DNA from: Rhizobium croatiense
Lineage (GTDB): Bacteria > Pseudomonadota > Alphaproteobacteria > Rhizobiales > Rhizobiaceae
Assembly: GCF_019793465.1 (NCBI RefSeq)
Contig: NZ_JAILYJ010000003.1
Location: forward strand, 1-64,000
DNA length: 64,000 nucleotides
Direction: 5' to 3'
In this document: piece after piece, positions 1 through 8,174 of the stretch
Layout: each line of letters opens with the position of its first letter
Numbering within the stretch: the stretch's first letter is position 1
Made by a program: the position numbers and the translations under genes
The notes under the pieces: generated by a model
Database searches by the model: none
Told to the model about the DNA's origin: nothing
Seen by the model: the letters and a program-made list of their open reading frames with translations, nothing else

Positions 1-1
1 G

Positions 2-103
2 GCCGGCAAGCCCAAGATCGTCGCAACCGTCGCCACCATGCGCAAGCTGCTCACTATCCTCAATGCCATCATCAGGGACGGACGACCATGGCAAAACGCT
101 TGA
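2..103 (+). mobile_element. IS110-family transposase, C-terminal tail (cut by window edge)
   Basis: The first 100 bases encode the end of a transposase. The frame starting at base 2 reads through a stretch with MRKLLTILNAIIRDG and stops at 101-103. This tail is typical of the C-terminus (Transposase_20 region) of IS110/IS116/IS902 transposases, which are DEDD enzymes that move an unusual class of insertion sequences. The gene body lies outside the window, so whether the element is intact cannot be judged. No right-hand terminal repeat is recognisable in the 116 bases between its stop and the chemoreceptor gene. Confidence 0.75.
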
Positions 104-219
104 CAAAAAAGACAGTCGCTCTCCCCGAGGGGGGAAGAGACTTGTGGCCCACCGCTCGCAAGCAAGGCCTCCTCGAGGGTGAGGGGCAAATCACAAGGCG
201 CGAACCGGACAGCCGTGCT

Positions 220-2232
220 TCAAAACTCCGTCCAGTCGGCCTCCTGGCTCTTTGACGGCGTGCTGTTGCCGCCGCCGAAGGCGTTGGCGAGCGTCTGGCC
301 GAGGGCGCGGGCCGGCGAGGCGGTCGGGCGGGCAGTGCCTTCCCGGGCGACGCGGATCGCGGGAGCCTTGGCCACCGGACGTGCGGCAGCGCGCGGGGCT
401 GCGGCCGGCGGCCGTACCGATGCGATCGGTGCGGCGGCGGCGAAGCTGCCGGTGCCCGTCAGCCGGAACTGGCCGAGCAGATTGTTGAGTGCCGTCGCCT
501 CCGTGGCGAGGCTGTGGCTGGCGGCGGTCGACTGCTCGACCATCGCCGCATTCTGCTGCGTGCCCTGATCCATGGTGTTGACGGCGGTGTTGATCTCCTG
601 CAACCCGATGGACTGCTCGCGCGAGGCTTCGGCAATCGCGTGGACGTGCTGGTTGATTTCCTGCACTTCGGTGACGATCGCATCGAGCGCCTTGCCGGTC
701 TCGCCGACCAGCGACACACCGGTCTGGACATGCGTGCCTGATGTGGTGATCAGGTCCTTGATTTCCTTGGCCGCCTTGGCGGAGCGCTGCGCGAGCTCGC
801 GCACTTCCTGCGCCACCACCGCAAAACCCTTGCCGGCTTCGCCGGCGCGCGCGGCTTCGACGCCGGCATTCAAGGCCAGCAGATTGGTTTGGAAGGCGAT
901 ATCGTCGATGACGCCGATGATGTTGCCGATCTCGACCGAGGACTGTTCGATCTGCTGCATCGCGGAGACGGCCTTGCGGACGATCTCGCCGGATTTTTCG
1001 GCGCCGAGGCGGGTGCGGGTGACGAGCTGGCTCGCCTCTTCGGCACGTTTGGCGGCGTCGCGCACCGTCGTGGTGATCTCTTCCAGTGCCGCTGCGGTTT
1101 CTTCGACCGAGGCCGACTGCTGTTCCGTCCGCCGGGAAAGCTCGTCGGCGGAAGACCGGATCTCGTTGGCGCCGGCGCCGATTGCCCGCGCATTGGCGCC
1201 GACCGCCTGCAGGGTCTCGTTGAGCTTTTCGACCGAATGGTTGAAATCCTGGCGCAGCGCGTCGAGATGGGCGACGAAGGGCTCGTCGATATGCGAGGCG
1301 AGATCGCCGGCGGCAAGGCGGCGCAGGCCGTCGCCGAGGGCTGCGACGGCGCGTTCGAGTTCGGACGCTTCGCGCGCCTTCTGCGCCTCGCGTTCGCGGC
1401 GCTCGCCGTCGCTGACGCTGCGCTCTGTCTCGGCGCGAGCCTCGATCTGACGGCGCTCGATGGCGTTGTCGCGGAAGATCGATACGGCTTGCGCCATCTG
1501 GCCCACTTCGTCGCTGCGATCGAGACCGCCGATCTCGCTGTCGGTATCGCCCTCGGCAAGCCGTGTCATGCGCAGCCGCAGCTGCGTCATCGGGCCTGAA
1601 ATGCCGGACTCCGCCACAATAATGCCGACGCCGATCGCGGCGAGAACGGCAATGCCGATCAGGATGAGACAGAAAGTGATCCGGCCGTTGACCGAAGCCG
1701 AGAGCGCGTCGCCGCCGTCGTTGAGCAGCGCCATCATCGCATCATCGTTGGCAATCATCTTCGGTGCCAGCGCATCGAGCTTGGCGTTGATCAGGGCGAC
1801 ATTTGCCTGCGCGCCGGCGCTGTCCTTGGCTTTGCTCTGTTGGGTGATCTTGCCGGCCAGGGCTTCGATTTCATCTATGCCCGCCTGGATCTCGTCGATC
1901 GCCTGTTTGCGGCCGGGGACCAGGGCCAGCGCCGCCTTCATCCGGTCACGGGCCTGCGGCAGCTTGCTCGGTGTGGCGAGCGCCGTCTGGAAGGCCGGCG
2001 TATCCGGCTTCAGCTCGGCCAGCAGGCTGACCTGCAGCACCGAGGCCACCACCGAAGCGCTGGCGCGTGCGCTCTGCATCGAGGCCAGCGCCTCATGATC
2101 GATGAAGGCGCTGTAGGCGGCGTCCGCACGGCGAAACTCGGCGATGACATAGGTGAGCCCAGCCATCGTGATCAACCCCAGGAGCGCCACGACCGATATG
2201 ATTTTCGTGCGGATTTTCAGATGCTTCAACAT
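220..2232 (-). CDS. methyl-accepting chemotaxis protein
   Basis: This is a transmembrane chemoreceptor of 670 residues that would signal to CheA/CheW. A first membrane helix lies near residues 11-30 and a second near 184-208, enclosing a helical periplasmic sensor of about 150 residues. A HAMP domain follows, then a second HAMP-like stretch near 290-340 and the cytoplasmic signalling hairpin with FQTNLLALNAGVEAARAGE. The C-terminus is DWTEF, which fits the xWxxF pentapeptide that docks CheR/CheB. I start at the ATG at 2232 rather than an upstream TTG at 2283, because the extra 17 residues are basic and would precede the N-terminal anchor. The ligand is not deducible. The gene stands alone beside the IS110 tail, with no che genes nearby. 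Confidence 0.93.
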   Translation of the reverse strand: MLKHLKIRTKIISVVALLGLITMAGLTYVIAEFRRADAAYSAFIDHEALASMQSARASASVVASVLQVSLLAELKPDTPAFQTALATPSKLPQARDRMKAALALVPGRKQAIDEIQAGIDEIEALAGKITQQSKAKDSAGAQANVALINAKLDALAPKMIANDDAMMALLNDGGDALSASVNGRITFCLILIGIAVLAAIGVGIIVAESGISGPMTQLRLRMTRLAEGDTDSEIGGLDRSDEVGQMAQAVSIFRDNAIERRQIEARAETERSVSDGERREREAQKAREASELERAVAALGDGLRRLAAGDLASHIDEPFVAHLDALRQDFNHSVEKLNETLQAVGANARAIGAGANEIRSSADELSRRTEQQSASVEETAAALEEITTTVRDAAKRAEEASQLVTRTRLGAEKSGEIVRKAVSAMQQIEQSSVEIGNIIGVIDDIAFQTNLLALNAGVEAARAGEAGKGFAVVAQEVRELAQRSAKAAKEIKDLITTSGTHVQTGVSLVGETGKALDAIVTEVQEINQHVHAIAEASREQSIGLQEINTAVNTMDQGTQQNAAMVEQSTAASHSLATEATALNNLLGQFRLTGTGSFAAAAPIASVRPPAAAPRAAARPVAKAPAIRVAREGTARPTASPARALGQTLANAFGGGNSTPSKSQEADWTEF

Positions 2233-2545
2233 GGGAAATGTTACCCGATTGGCCGGCGTGCTGCACCGGCGCTTCGAAATCAATTGTTACAAACAGAGCG
2301 CTGACGCGTGCCTCATGCGATCGGCCGGCGGGGTCCGATGACGTCGCCATAAATAAAGGCGCTATTCTTTAATTCCGCCCTAACGCGGTTGTGGAGAATG
2401 CCCATAATTTTGAGGGACGAGCTTAGCGCCGGAAACCAGGAGAGCCTGATCCTGAGGTGCCCCGCAGTTCCGGCGTCGGATCCACACATATTCCCCGCCA
2501 GCCATGACTCTGATAGATCAACGTTTCGCGCTGAACCGAGACCGG

Positions 2546-3427
2546 ATGACAATGATGCAATCCAAACTGGCCTCCCTCACCCAGAAGGCTTTTCTCGCGT
2601 TCGGACTATTTCTCGCGGCGCTCGTTTCAAGCCTTGCCGCCTCCGCCCAGCAGGCAGCGCCCTCGCTGCCGCTGCTCTTCGATGCGCGAGAGCGTTTGGC
2701 GAGACCCGATCTCTCCTCGCTGGTGCGCCTGCGCTTCCTGACGTCGGTCGATTTTCCGCCCTTCAATTTCACCGATCAGAACGGCAAGCTTTCCGGCTTC
2801 AACGTCGATCTCGCCCGCGAAATCTGCAGCGAGCTGGAAATATCCGACAAGTGCCAGATCCAGGCGATTCCTTTCGCCGATCTCAAGGATGCGCTTGCCG
2901 CCTCGCAGGGCGATGCCGTCATCGCCGGCCTTGCGGTGACCCCCGAGCTGCGCCGGCAGTTCGTCTTCTCCCGGCCCTATCTGATGCTGCCGGCGCGCTT
3001 CGTGCGCAATCTCGCAGCACCGGTCGACGGCAAGACGGCCGCCGCCCTTGCCGGCCGGCCGGTCGGTGTCGTCAAGGGCACGGTGCACGAGGCGATGCTG
3101 GCCGCATTTTTCCCGGCGCTGAAGGCCCAGACCTTCGACACCAAGGACGCTCTGCTTGCGGCGCTGAAGGAGCGTAAAGTCGACGCCGCCTTCGCCGATG
3201 CGCTGCAGCTTTCCTTCTGGGTCTCTTCGCCGGCCTCGGAGAAATGCTGCGCGCTGTTCGACGGTCCCTATCTGTCCGAACATTTCCTCGGCGAGGGCAT
3301 GACGATCATGCTGCGGCAGAAGGACAGCGTGCTGACGTCAGCCATCGATCACGCGCTTGCCACGCTGTCGCGCAACGGCCGTCTGCAGGAAATCTATCTG
3401 CGTTATTTTCCCTACGGGCTCTACTGA
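2546..3427 (+). CDS. ABC-type amino-acid-like solute-binding protein (SBP family 3)
   Basis: This is a periplasmic binding protein of about 293 residues. An N-terminal signal peptide ends near ASAQQA, followed by the family-3 fold: a VDFPPFNF segment, GFNVDLAREIC, and a DAVIAGLAVTPELRRQF hinge strand typical of proteins binding polar amino acids or opines. No permease or ATPase gene is adjacent, so it either serves an ABC transporter encoded elsewhere or acts as a stand-alone sensor. ATG codons at 2504, 2546, 2552 and 2555 are all in frame. I take 2546 because it places the basic n-region immediately before the hydrophobic signal helix. Substrate unknown. Confidence 0.85.
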   Translation: MTMMQSKLASLTQKAFLAFGLFLAALVSSLAASAQQAAPSLPLLFDARERLARPDLSSLVRLRFLTSVDFPPFNFTDQNGKLSGFNVDLAREICSELEISDKCQIQAIPFADLKDALAASQGDAVIAGLAVTPELRRQFVFSRPYLMLPARFVRNLAAPVDGKTAAALAGRPVGVVKGTVHEAMLAAFFPALKAQTFDTKDALLAALKERKVDAAFADALQLSFWVSSPASEKCCALFDGPYLSEHFLGEGMTIMLRQKDSVLTSAIDHALATLSRNGRLQEIYLRYFPYGLY

Positions 3428-3454
3428 CAGGCGGTCGCCTGAAGAGTTTCAGGC

Positions 3455-3868
3455 TTATCCGTTGCGGAAGCGGGCAATGGCGCTGCGTTCGATCGCCGCG
3501 CAGGTCAGCTTGTCGAGGCCGAGACGGTCGCGCAACAGGCTGAGCAGCCGCAATTCCTCGGCCTTGACCGAAAGGTCGGCGGAAGCCACTTCGACGGCGA
3601 GCGCATAGGCCGTGTCGTAGAGTTTTGTTGGCAGCGTGTCGCGCACGGTTTCGAGAACGACGTCGAGGCCCTCGGGCCCTGCCAGCAGCGAGGCGCAGTC
3701 GCGCGCAATCGAAATCAACCTCTCGTCATCGAAATCCTTGAAAACCGGCAGGAATCCGATGAGTTGGCCGATCCTCGTCATCTCCCTGTCGTTCATCGTG
3801 CTGTCGACGGCGGATGCCATCACCATCACGTAGATCAGGGCATCATGGGCGGAAAGCGGCTTGTTCAT
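3455..3868 (-). CDS. TerB-family (tellurite-resistance-like) protein
   Basis: A 137-residue, all-helical soluble protein resembling the TerB/DjlA-N fold. It starts MNKPLSAHDALIYVMVMASAVD and carries the acidic helix pair (DSTMNDREMTRIGQ and VEVASADLSVKAEELRLL) that in TerB proteins forms a metal-binding helical bundle. No other ter genes are nearby, so a role in tellurite resistance is not implied; stand-alone TerB proteins are common in rhizobia and their function is unclear. It is convergent with the upstream solute-binding protein gene, whose stop is 27 bases away. Confidence 0.8.
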   Translation of the reverse strand: MNKPLSAHDALIYVMVMASAVDSTMNDREMTRIGQLIGFLPVFKDFDDERLISIARDCASLLAGPEGLDVVLETVRDTLPTKLYDTAYALAVEVASADLSVKAEELRLLSLLRDRLGLDKLTCAAIERSAIARFRNG

Positions 3869-3956
3869 CTCTGATTCCTTTTTCGGTGAGCGGAGATTAG
3901 GAATTGGCGGCCGGCTTTACAAGGGATCGGCAGCATCGCGCCGCCGCGGACATCCG

Positions 3957-4673
3957 TCATTTGCGGCGCGGGTCGCCGCCGTAAATGCCTTTCCGCGCCT
4001 GCTTCGCCTTCTCGGCGACGGCGTCGAGCGGCGAGCTCGCCTCGGCTTCGGCCCAGCCGTTTTCGGCCAGCCATGTGCCGAGATCCTGCGTGCCGAGCCG
4101 GCAGGCGGCGGTCGCCATCCCCTTCCATTCCGCCATGTCGAGGTCGCAGGTAAGGCTGCGGTTGCGCAAGAGCTGGCGCAGGGCCGTCTTCGCCATCATG
4201 CCGCAGGGCCATTGCCGGCCTGCCGGCCCGCATATCCTGTCGGCCGGTGTCGGGATGATGCCAGCAAGCTGAAGCCGGCGCTCGCCAAAGGAAAGCACGC
4301 CGGCATTTTCGGCCACCGGCCGCGTCAGCTCGATCGGCTTCTTCGCGGCCGGCCCCGCCGCTTGCCCGCCGGGCGGTTCAGATGGGCGCGCCGGATCGGC
4401 CGGCGTGGCCGCCGTGCGTTCTGTCGGGGCGGGGGAGGGAGCGGCCGGTTGCGCCGCGCGCGCAATGATTTCGGCATCTGCGTCCGATATCGGCGCCGAC
4501 CGGCCTGCCGTCTTCTCGGGTGCGATTTCCGCCGCCGCGCTCGCTTCTGGCGCCTCTGCGGTGGTCGTATCCTCGCCGACCGTTCCGCTGCGCAGCCTTG
4601 CTTCTCCGGCCATCAGCAGGCCGGCTACGACCGCCATTCCTGCGAGACCAGTGAAGACGGCGGCGGGGCGCAT
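3957..4673 (-). CDS. membrane-anchored SNase-fold (thermonuclease-like) protein, probably inactive
   Basis: A 238-residue protein with an N-terminal membrane anchor (about residues 5-22), a low-complexity Ala/Pro/Glu linker to about residue 125, and a C-terminal domain that follows the staphylococcal-nuclease family: RLQLAGI, a Cys-containing RICGP segment, WPCG, CDLDM and LAENGWAEAE. Family members need an Arg in the RLxGID strand, a Glu in the following APE, and an Arg in the DRYGR loop. Here these read LQLAGI, PTPAD and AEWKGM, and the DGDT calcium site is absent, so hydrolysis is unlikely. I infer a binding or structural role. The ATG at 4673 has AGGAAG upstream and lies 11 bases after the S24 repressor stop, so the two are probably co-transcribed. 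Confidence 0.72.
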   Translation of the reverse strand: MRPAAVFTGLAGMAVVAGLLMAGEARLRSGTVGEDTTTAEAPEASAAAEIAPEKTAGRSAPISDADAEIIARAAQPAAPSPAPTERTAATPADPARPSEPPGGQAAGPAAKKPIELTRPVAENAGVLSFGERRLQLAGIIPTPADRICGPAGRQWPCGMMAKTALRQLLRNRSLTCDLDMAEWKGMATAACRLGTQDLGTWLAENGWAEAEASSPLDAVAEKAKQARKGIYGGDPRRK

Positions 4674-4684
4674 GGAATATCTTC

Positions 4685-5356
4685 CTATTGGCTGGCCCAG
4701 ATGATGCGGGCAATCCACTCGACGTCGGACAGATCGAGCGTGCGGTTCGGATGTTCGGGATTGAGCGACATCAGCTCGATTGACCGCGGGCTCTGGCGCA
4801 GCAGCACCTTGGCCATCACCTCGCCCTCGCGCGTGCGCACGACGACCCGGTCATTGCGGCGCACCTGCGCGCCGGGTTCGACGATCAGCACGTCACCGTC
4901 GCGATAGAGCGGCATCATGCTCTCGCCCTGTACCTCCAGTGCGTAGACGCCCGATTTCTGCGACGCCGCAGCCGGAAATTCGACCACGTCCCAGCCTTGC
5001 CCGGCCGGAAAGCCGCCGTCGTCGAAAAAGCCGCCGGCGCCGGCCTGCGCGAAGCCGAGCAGAGGAATGGCGCCGCCGTGCGGCAGCTTGGCGCGCTCGC
5101 CAGGCAATTCTGCGGAAGAATCGGCGCCCGGCCGCATGAAGGCGAGAAACTGCTCCATGCTCGCCCCTGTCGCATCGAGCACCTTGGCGATCGATTCGGT
5201 CGAGGGCCAGCGCAGCCGCCCGTCGGCCGAAAGCCGTTTCGATTTGTTGAAGGAGGTTGGATCGAGCCCGGCGCGGCGCGCAAGACCGGATGGCGTCAGG
5301 TCATGCCGTTCGGCAAGCCTGTCGATCGCCTCCCAGATCTGCTCGTGTGACAGCAT
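4685..5356 (-). CDS. S24/LexA-like transcriptional repressor (HTH + peptidase S24)
   Basis: A 223-residue repressor with an N-terminal helix-turn-helix (about residues 8-65, DLTPSGLARRAGLDPTSFNK) and a C-terminal peptidase S24 domain (about 120-215). The nucleophile motif is QGESMMPLYRDGD, and the partner lysine is in GEVMAKVLL, so the Ser/Lys self-cleavage dyad is present. Such CI/LexA-like proteins respond to RecA-ssDNA or act as phage-type repressors. No phage genes are near, so it is a chromosomal stand-alone regulator. It lies downstream of the response regulator gene on the same strand, and the inactive SNase-fold gene follows 11 bases later. An ATAAAA-TCC-TTTTAT inverted repeat about 93 bases upstream could be its operator. 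Confidence 0.87.
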   Translation of the reverse strand: MLSHEQIWEAIDRLAERHDLTPSGLARRAGLDPTSFNKSKRLSADGRLRWPSTESIAKVLDATGASMEQFLAFMRPGADSSAELPGERAKLPHGGAIPLLGFAQAGAGGFFDDGGFPAGQGWDVVEFPAAASQKSGVYALEVQGESMMPLYRDGDVLIVEPGAQVRRNDRVVVRTREGEVMAKVLLRQSPRSIELMSLNPEHPNRTLDLSDVEWIARIIWASQ

Positions 5357-5448
5357 ATGCGCCCGATTCCGTGCAGCCTCTCCAAGGCCGCGCTTCAGCC
5401 GGCCGGAAGTGTAACCGAGCGTGCGGCGCGCGTAAAGGCAAGGGAGGA

Positions 5449-5463
5449 ATAAAATCCTTTTAT
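5449..5463. promoter_or_regulatory. inverted repeat ATAAAA-TCC-TTTTAT before the S24 repressor gene
   Basis: A perfect 6-bp inverted repeat with a 3-bp spacer lies in the 125-base gap between the response regulator stop and the S24 repressor start. Its A+T-rich symmetry fits an operator, or part of a weak terminator for the response regulator gene. No T-run follows on the coding strand, so I lean to operator. Confidence 0.3.
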
Positions 5464-5481
5464 CGGCGGTTTCGTCCGCCC

Positions 5482-6129
5482 TTAGGCGACCATCGCCATG
5501 TTGATCTTGCCGAGCTGGATGACGGCCTGCGTGCGGCTGTCGACATCGAGTTTCAAGAGGATCGCCGAGACATGCGCCTTGATCGTCGCCTCGGAGACGC
5601 CGAGTTCGTAGGCGATCTGCTTGTTCAGCAGGCCTTCGGCGAGCATGGTCAGCACCCGGCTTTGCTGCGGCGTCAGCGTATGCAGGCGGTGGATCAGGTC
5701 GGCAACGTCGGGGTCCTGCTCCTGGCCGTCGCGATAGCTTTCGGGTGTGGCGATATCGCCGGCAAGCACCGTCTGGATGCTGCGGCGAATGTCTTCGATA
5801 CCGGAGGATTTCGAAATGAAGCCGGAGGCGCCGAGTTCCAGCGCCCGGCGGATCGTCGTTGCGTCGTCGGTCGCCGAGACGATGATGATCGGCAGGCTGG
5901 CGAATTCGGCGCGCAAGGCCATCAGGCCGGAAAAGCCGCTGACGCCGGGCATGGCGAGGTCGAGCAGCATCAGATCGGCGTCCGGATGGGCGCCGGCTGC
6001 GGTCCGCGCGGCGGCGAAATCGCCGGCTTCGAGGATCGACTGGCGGCCTTCCATGCCGATGACGGCCTGGCGCAACGCATCGCGGAAAAGCGGATGGTCG
6101 TCGGCAATGATGATGGTCTGTTCCTGCAT
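5482..6129 (-). CDS. NarL/FixJ-type response regulator
   Basis: A 215-residue two-component response regulator. The receiver domain (about 1-125) has the acidic pair in IIIADDHPLFRDAL, the phospho-acceptor Asp in LMLLDLAMPG and the conserved Lys in GFISKSSG. The C-terminal LuxR/GerE helix-turn-helix (about 145-205) contains LTPQQSRVLTMLAEGLLNKQIA and VSEATIKAHVSAILLKL. The ATG at 6129 is chosen because GGGAGGGAG sits just upstream; the frame stays open another 22 codons without a better site. No histidine kinase gene is adjacent, so this is an orphan regulator whose partner and targets cannot be named. Confidence 0.92.
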   Translation of the reverse strand: MQEQTIIIADDHPLFRDALRQAVIGMEGRQSILEAGDFAAARTAAGAHPDADLMLLDLAMPGVSGFSGLMALRAEFASLPIIIVSATDDATTIRRALELGASGFISKSSGIEDIRRSIQTVLAGDIATPESYRDGQEQDPDVADLIHRLHTLTPQQSRVLTMLAEGLLNKQIAYELGVSEATIKAHVSAILLKLDVDSRTQAVIQLGKINMAMVA

Positions 6130-6219
6130 CGAAAACTCCCTCCCAAGAGCCCGATCATGCTGCATGCGACGCCGTCCCCACTGCGCTCCATGCATGGCTG
6201 CTGAAATGACTATATCAGA

Positions 6220-6618
6220 TCAGGTCTTCTGCGGAAGGGCATTGGCCTTTTCCTCGGCCTGGAACTCCTTCACCATCCCCATGAAACTCTTCATCATCTT
6301 CTCCATGATGCTGATCGAGCGGTCGATCTCGGCGTCGCTCGGCAGCGCCCGCTGGACGAGGCCTTCCTGCTCCAGCTTGGTCACCCGCTCCGCAAGCCGG
6401 TCGAGTTCGTCCTCGTAGGCCGCCCGCTCGTCGGCGGCCATGCGGCAGACGAGAGCGCCGTCCTTGTCCTGGCAGATCGACATGGCGCCGGACTGGCGGT
6501 CGAGCCGGACGAAATGATCGCCGCTTTTTTCCAGCTGGAACCGGCCCGCATCGGCCTCGGCCGCGACAGCTGCCAGCGGCAGGAGTACAGCGCCAAGTGT
6601 GAGAACCAAAATCTTCAT
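6220..6618 (-). CDS. exported protein with C-terminal coiled coil, unknown function
   Basis: A 132-residue protein I do not recognise by name. It starts MKILVLTLGAVLLPLAAVAA, a clear signal peptide, followed by a short domain with one Cys pair (ICQDKDGALVC), which could form a disulfide in the periplasm. A predicted coiled coil follows (DELDRLAERVTKLEQEG), then a Met/Lys-rich helical tail. The start at 6618 has GGAGG nine bases upstream. It is transcribed away from DUF952-pyrD, whose start is 115 bases off. Similar small periplasmic proteins are common in Rhizobiales; I infer an envelope-associated role only. Confidence 0.75.
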   Translation of the reverse strand: MKILVLTLGAVLLPLAAVAAEADAGRFQLEKSGDHFVRLDRQSGAMSICQDKDGALVCRMAADERAAYEDELDRLAERVTKLEQEGLVQRALPSDAEIDRSISIMEKMMKSFMGMVKEFQAEEKANALPQKT

Positions 6619-6732
6619 CGTCTCATCCTCCGGATTTGCCTGTGCGGGTCCTGTTTTTAGGCGCCGGGGCGTGGACATTGCCGCCTCTTTCCGGCAAAGC
6701 GCTGGTGATCGAGGACCAGCAATCGCGAGGCC

Positions 6733-7089
6733 ATGATGACCCTGACACCGACCCTTTACAAGATCGTGACGGAACCGCTCTGGCAACAAGCCAGACAAAG
6801 CGGTGTTTTTCATGGCACCGGCATCGATCTCAAGGACGGCTTCATCCATTTTTCGACGGCTGACCAGGTCAAGCAGACCGCTGCCCTGCATTTTGCCGGC
6901 CAGTCCGGCCTGATGCTGGTTGCCGTCGATGGCAGCGGCCTCGGTGACAAGCTGATCTTCGAACCGTCGCGCGGCGGCGATCTGTTCCCGCATCTCTATG
7001 CCGATCTGCCGCTTGCGGCCGTGCTCTGGGAGGTGCCATTGCCGCTCGATGAGACCGGCGTCCATATTTTCCCGGAGCTGCAGCCATGA
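6733..7089 (+). CDS. DUF952 domain-containing protein
   Basis: A 118-residue DUF952 protein. The signatures are the N-terminal LYKIVTEPLWQQAR, a central DGFIHFSTADQV and a later LYADLPLAAVLWEVPLP. The family has a small ADP-ribosyltransferase-like beta-fold and is of unknown biochemical function. Its TGA overlaps the pyrD ATG (ATGA), so the two are translationally coupled; I recall this arrangement from other Rhizobiales, but have not searched for it. Alternative start at the immediately following ATG, 6736. Confidence 0.9.
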   Translation: MMTLTPTLYKIVTEPLWQQARQSGVFHGTGIDLKDGFIHFSTADQVKQTAALHFAGQSGLMLVAVDGSGLGDKLIFEPSRGGDLFPHLYADLPLAAVLWEVPLPLDETGVHIFPELQP

Positions 7090-8174
7090 TCGATCCCTTC
7101 AAGCGTCTCGCCCGCAAGGGTCTCTTCCTGTTCGATCCGGAAACGGCGCACGGCATGTCGATCGCGGCTTTGAAATCCGGCCTCGTGCCCGCCTGCCAGA
7201 TCACTCCCGATCCGCGCCTTCGCCAGACCGTCGCCGGCCTCACCTTCGAAAACCCGCTCGGCATGGCGGCGGGCTACGACAAGAATGCCGAGGTGCCGGA
7301 GGCGCTGCTGAGGCTCGGCTTCGGCTTTACCGAGATCGGCACGGTGACGCCGAAGCCGCAATCCGGCAATCCGCGTCCGCGCATCTTCCGCCTGGTCGAG
7401 GATGAAGCCGTCATCAATCGCCTCGGTTTCAACAATGAAGGCCATGAGGCTGCTTTCGATCGGCTCTCGGCGCTGACGGGCAAAGGCATTGTCGGCGTCA
7501 ATATCGGCGCCAACAAGGACAGCGAGGACCGCATCACCGATTATGTCGCCGGCATCCGCTGCTTCTATTCCGTCGCGCGCTATTTCACCGCCAACATCTC
7601 CTCACCGAATACGCCCGGCCTGCGCGACCTGCAGGCGCGCGAAAGCCTTGCGGCGCTACTGTCGGCCGTCCTGGCGGCGCGCGATGAGATGGCTGAGAGA
7701 TCCGGCCGCAAGATCCCGGTCTTTCTGAAGATCGCCCCCGATCTGACCGAGGAGGGCATGGACGATATCGCCGCCGAGGCGCTTGCGCATCCGCTGGACG
7801 GGCTGATCGTCTCCAACACCACGCTGTCGCGCGAGGGCCTGAAAGATCAGCGCCAGGCGAAGGAGATGGGCGGCCTCTCCGGCGTGCCGCTGTTCGAAAA
7901 GTCGACCGCCGTGCTTGCCAGGATGCGCAAGCGCGTCGGCGCCGCGCTGCCGATCATCGGCGTCGGCGGCGTCTCCTCGGCCGAGACCGCGCTGGAGAAG
8001 ATCAGGGCGGGTGCCGATCTCGTCCAGCTCTATTCCTGCATGGTCTATGAAGGCCCCGGTCTGCCGGGTGATATCGTCCGCGGTCTCTCGGCGCTGCTCG
8101 ACCGCGAAAAGGCCGGCTCGATCCGCGAGCTGCGCGACAGTAGGCTCGATTACTGGGCGGCGCGGAAGGTCTGA
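7086..8174 (+). CDS. pyrD: dihydroorotate dehydrogenase (quinone), class 2
   Basis: PyrD oxidises dihydroorotate to orotate in pyrimidine synthesis, passing electrons through FMN to membrane quinone. The 362-residue protein has the N-terminal amphipathic helical extension of class 2 enzymes (IDPFKRLARKGLFLFDPETAHG), then the barrel with NPLGMAAGYDKN, the catalytic-loop segment NISSPNTPGLRDLQ, KIAPDLT, VSNTT and the phosphate-binding IIGVGGVSS and GADLVQLYS. Length and motif order are complete. The start overlaps the DUF952 stop by ATGA. The last 25 bases overlap the 3' end of the convergent MATE gene. Confidence 0.97.
   Translation: MIDPFKRLARKGLFLFDPETAHGMSIAALKSGLVPACQITPDPRLRQTVAGLTFENPLGMAAGYDKNAEVPEALLRLGFGFTEIGTVTPKPQSGNPRPRIFRLVEDEAVINRLGFNNEGHEAAFDRLSALTGKGIVGVNIGANKDSEDRITDYVAGIRCFYSVARYFTANISSPNTPGLRDLQARESLAALLSAVLAARDEMAERSGRKIPVFLKIAPDLTEEGMDDIAAEALAHPLDGLIVSNTTLSREGLKDQRQAKEMGGLSGVPLFEKSTAVLARMRKRVGAALPIIGVGGVSSAETALEKIRAGADLVQLYSCMVYEGPGLPGDIVRGLSALLDREKAGSIRELRDSRLDYWAARKV

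Noticed and set aside
3455..3868. Tellurite resistance locus
   Set aside because: Only one TerB-like protein is present, with no TerC, TerD or TerZ genes nearby.
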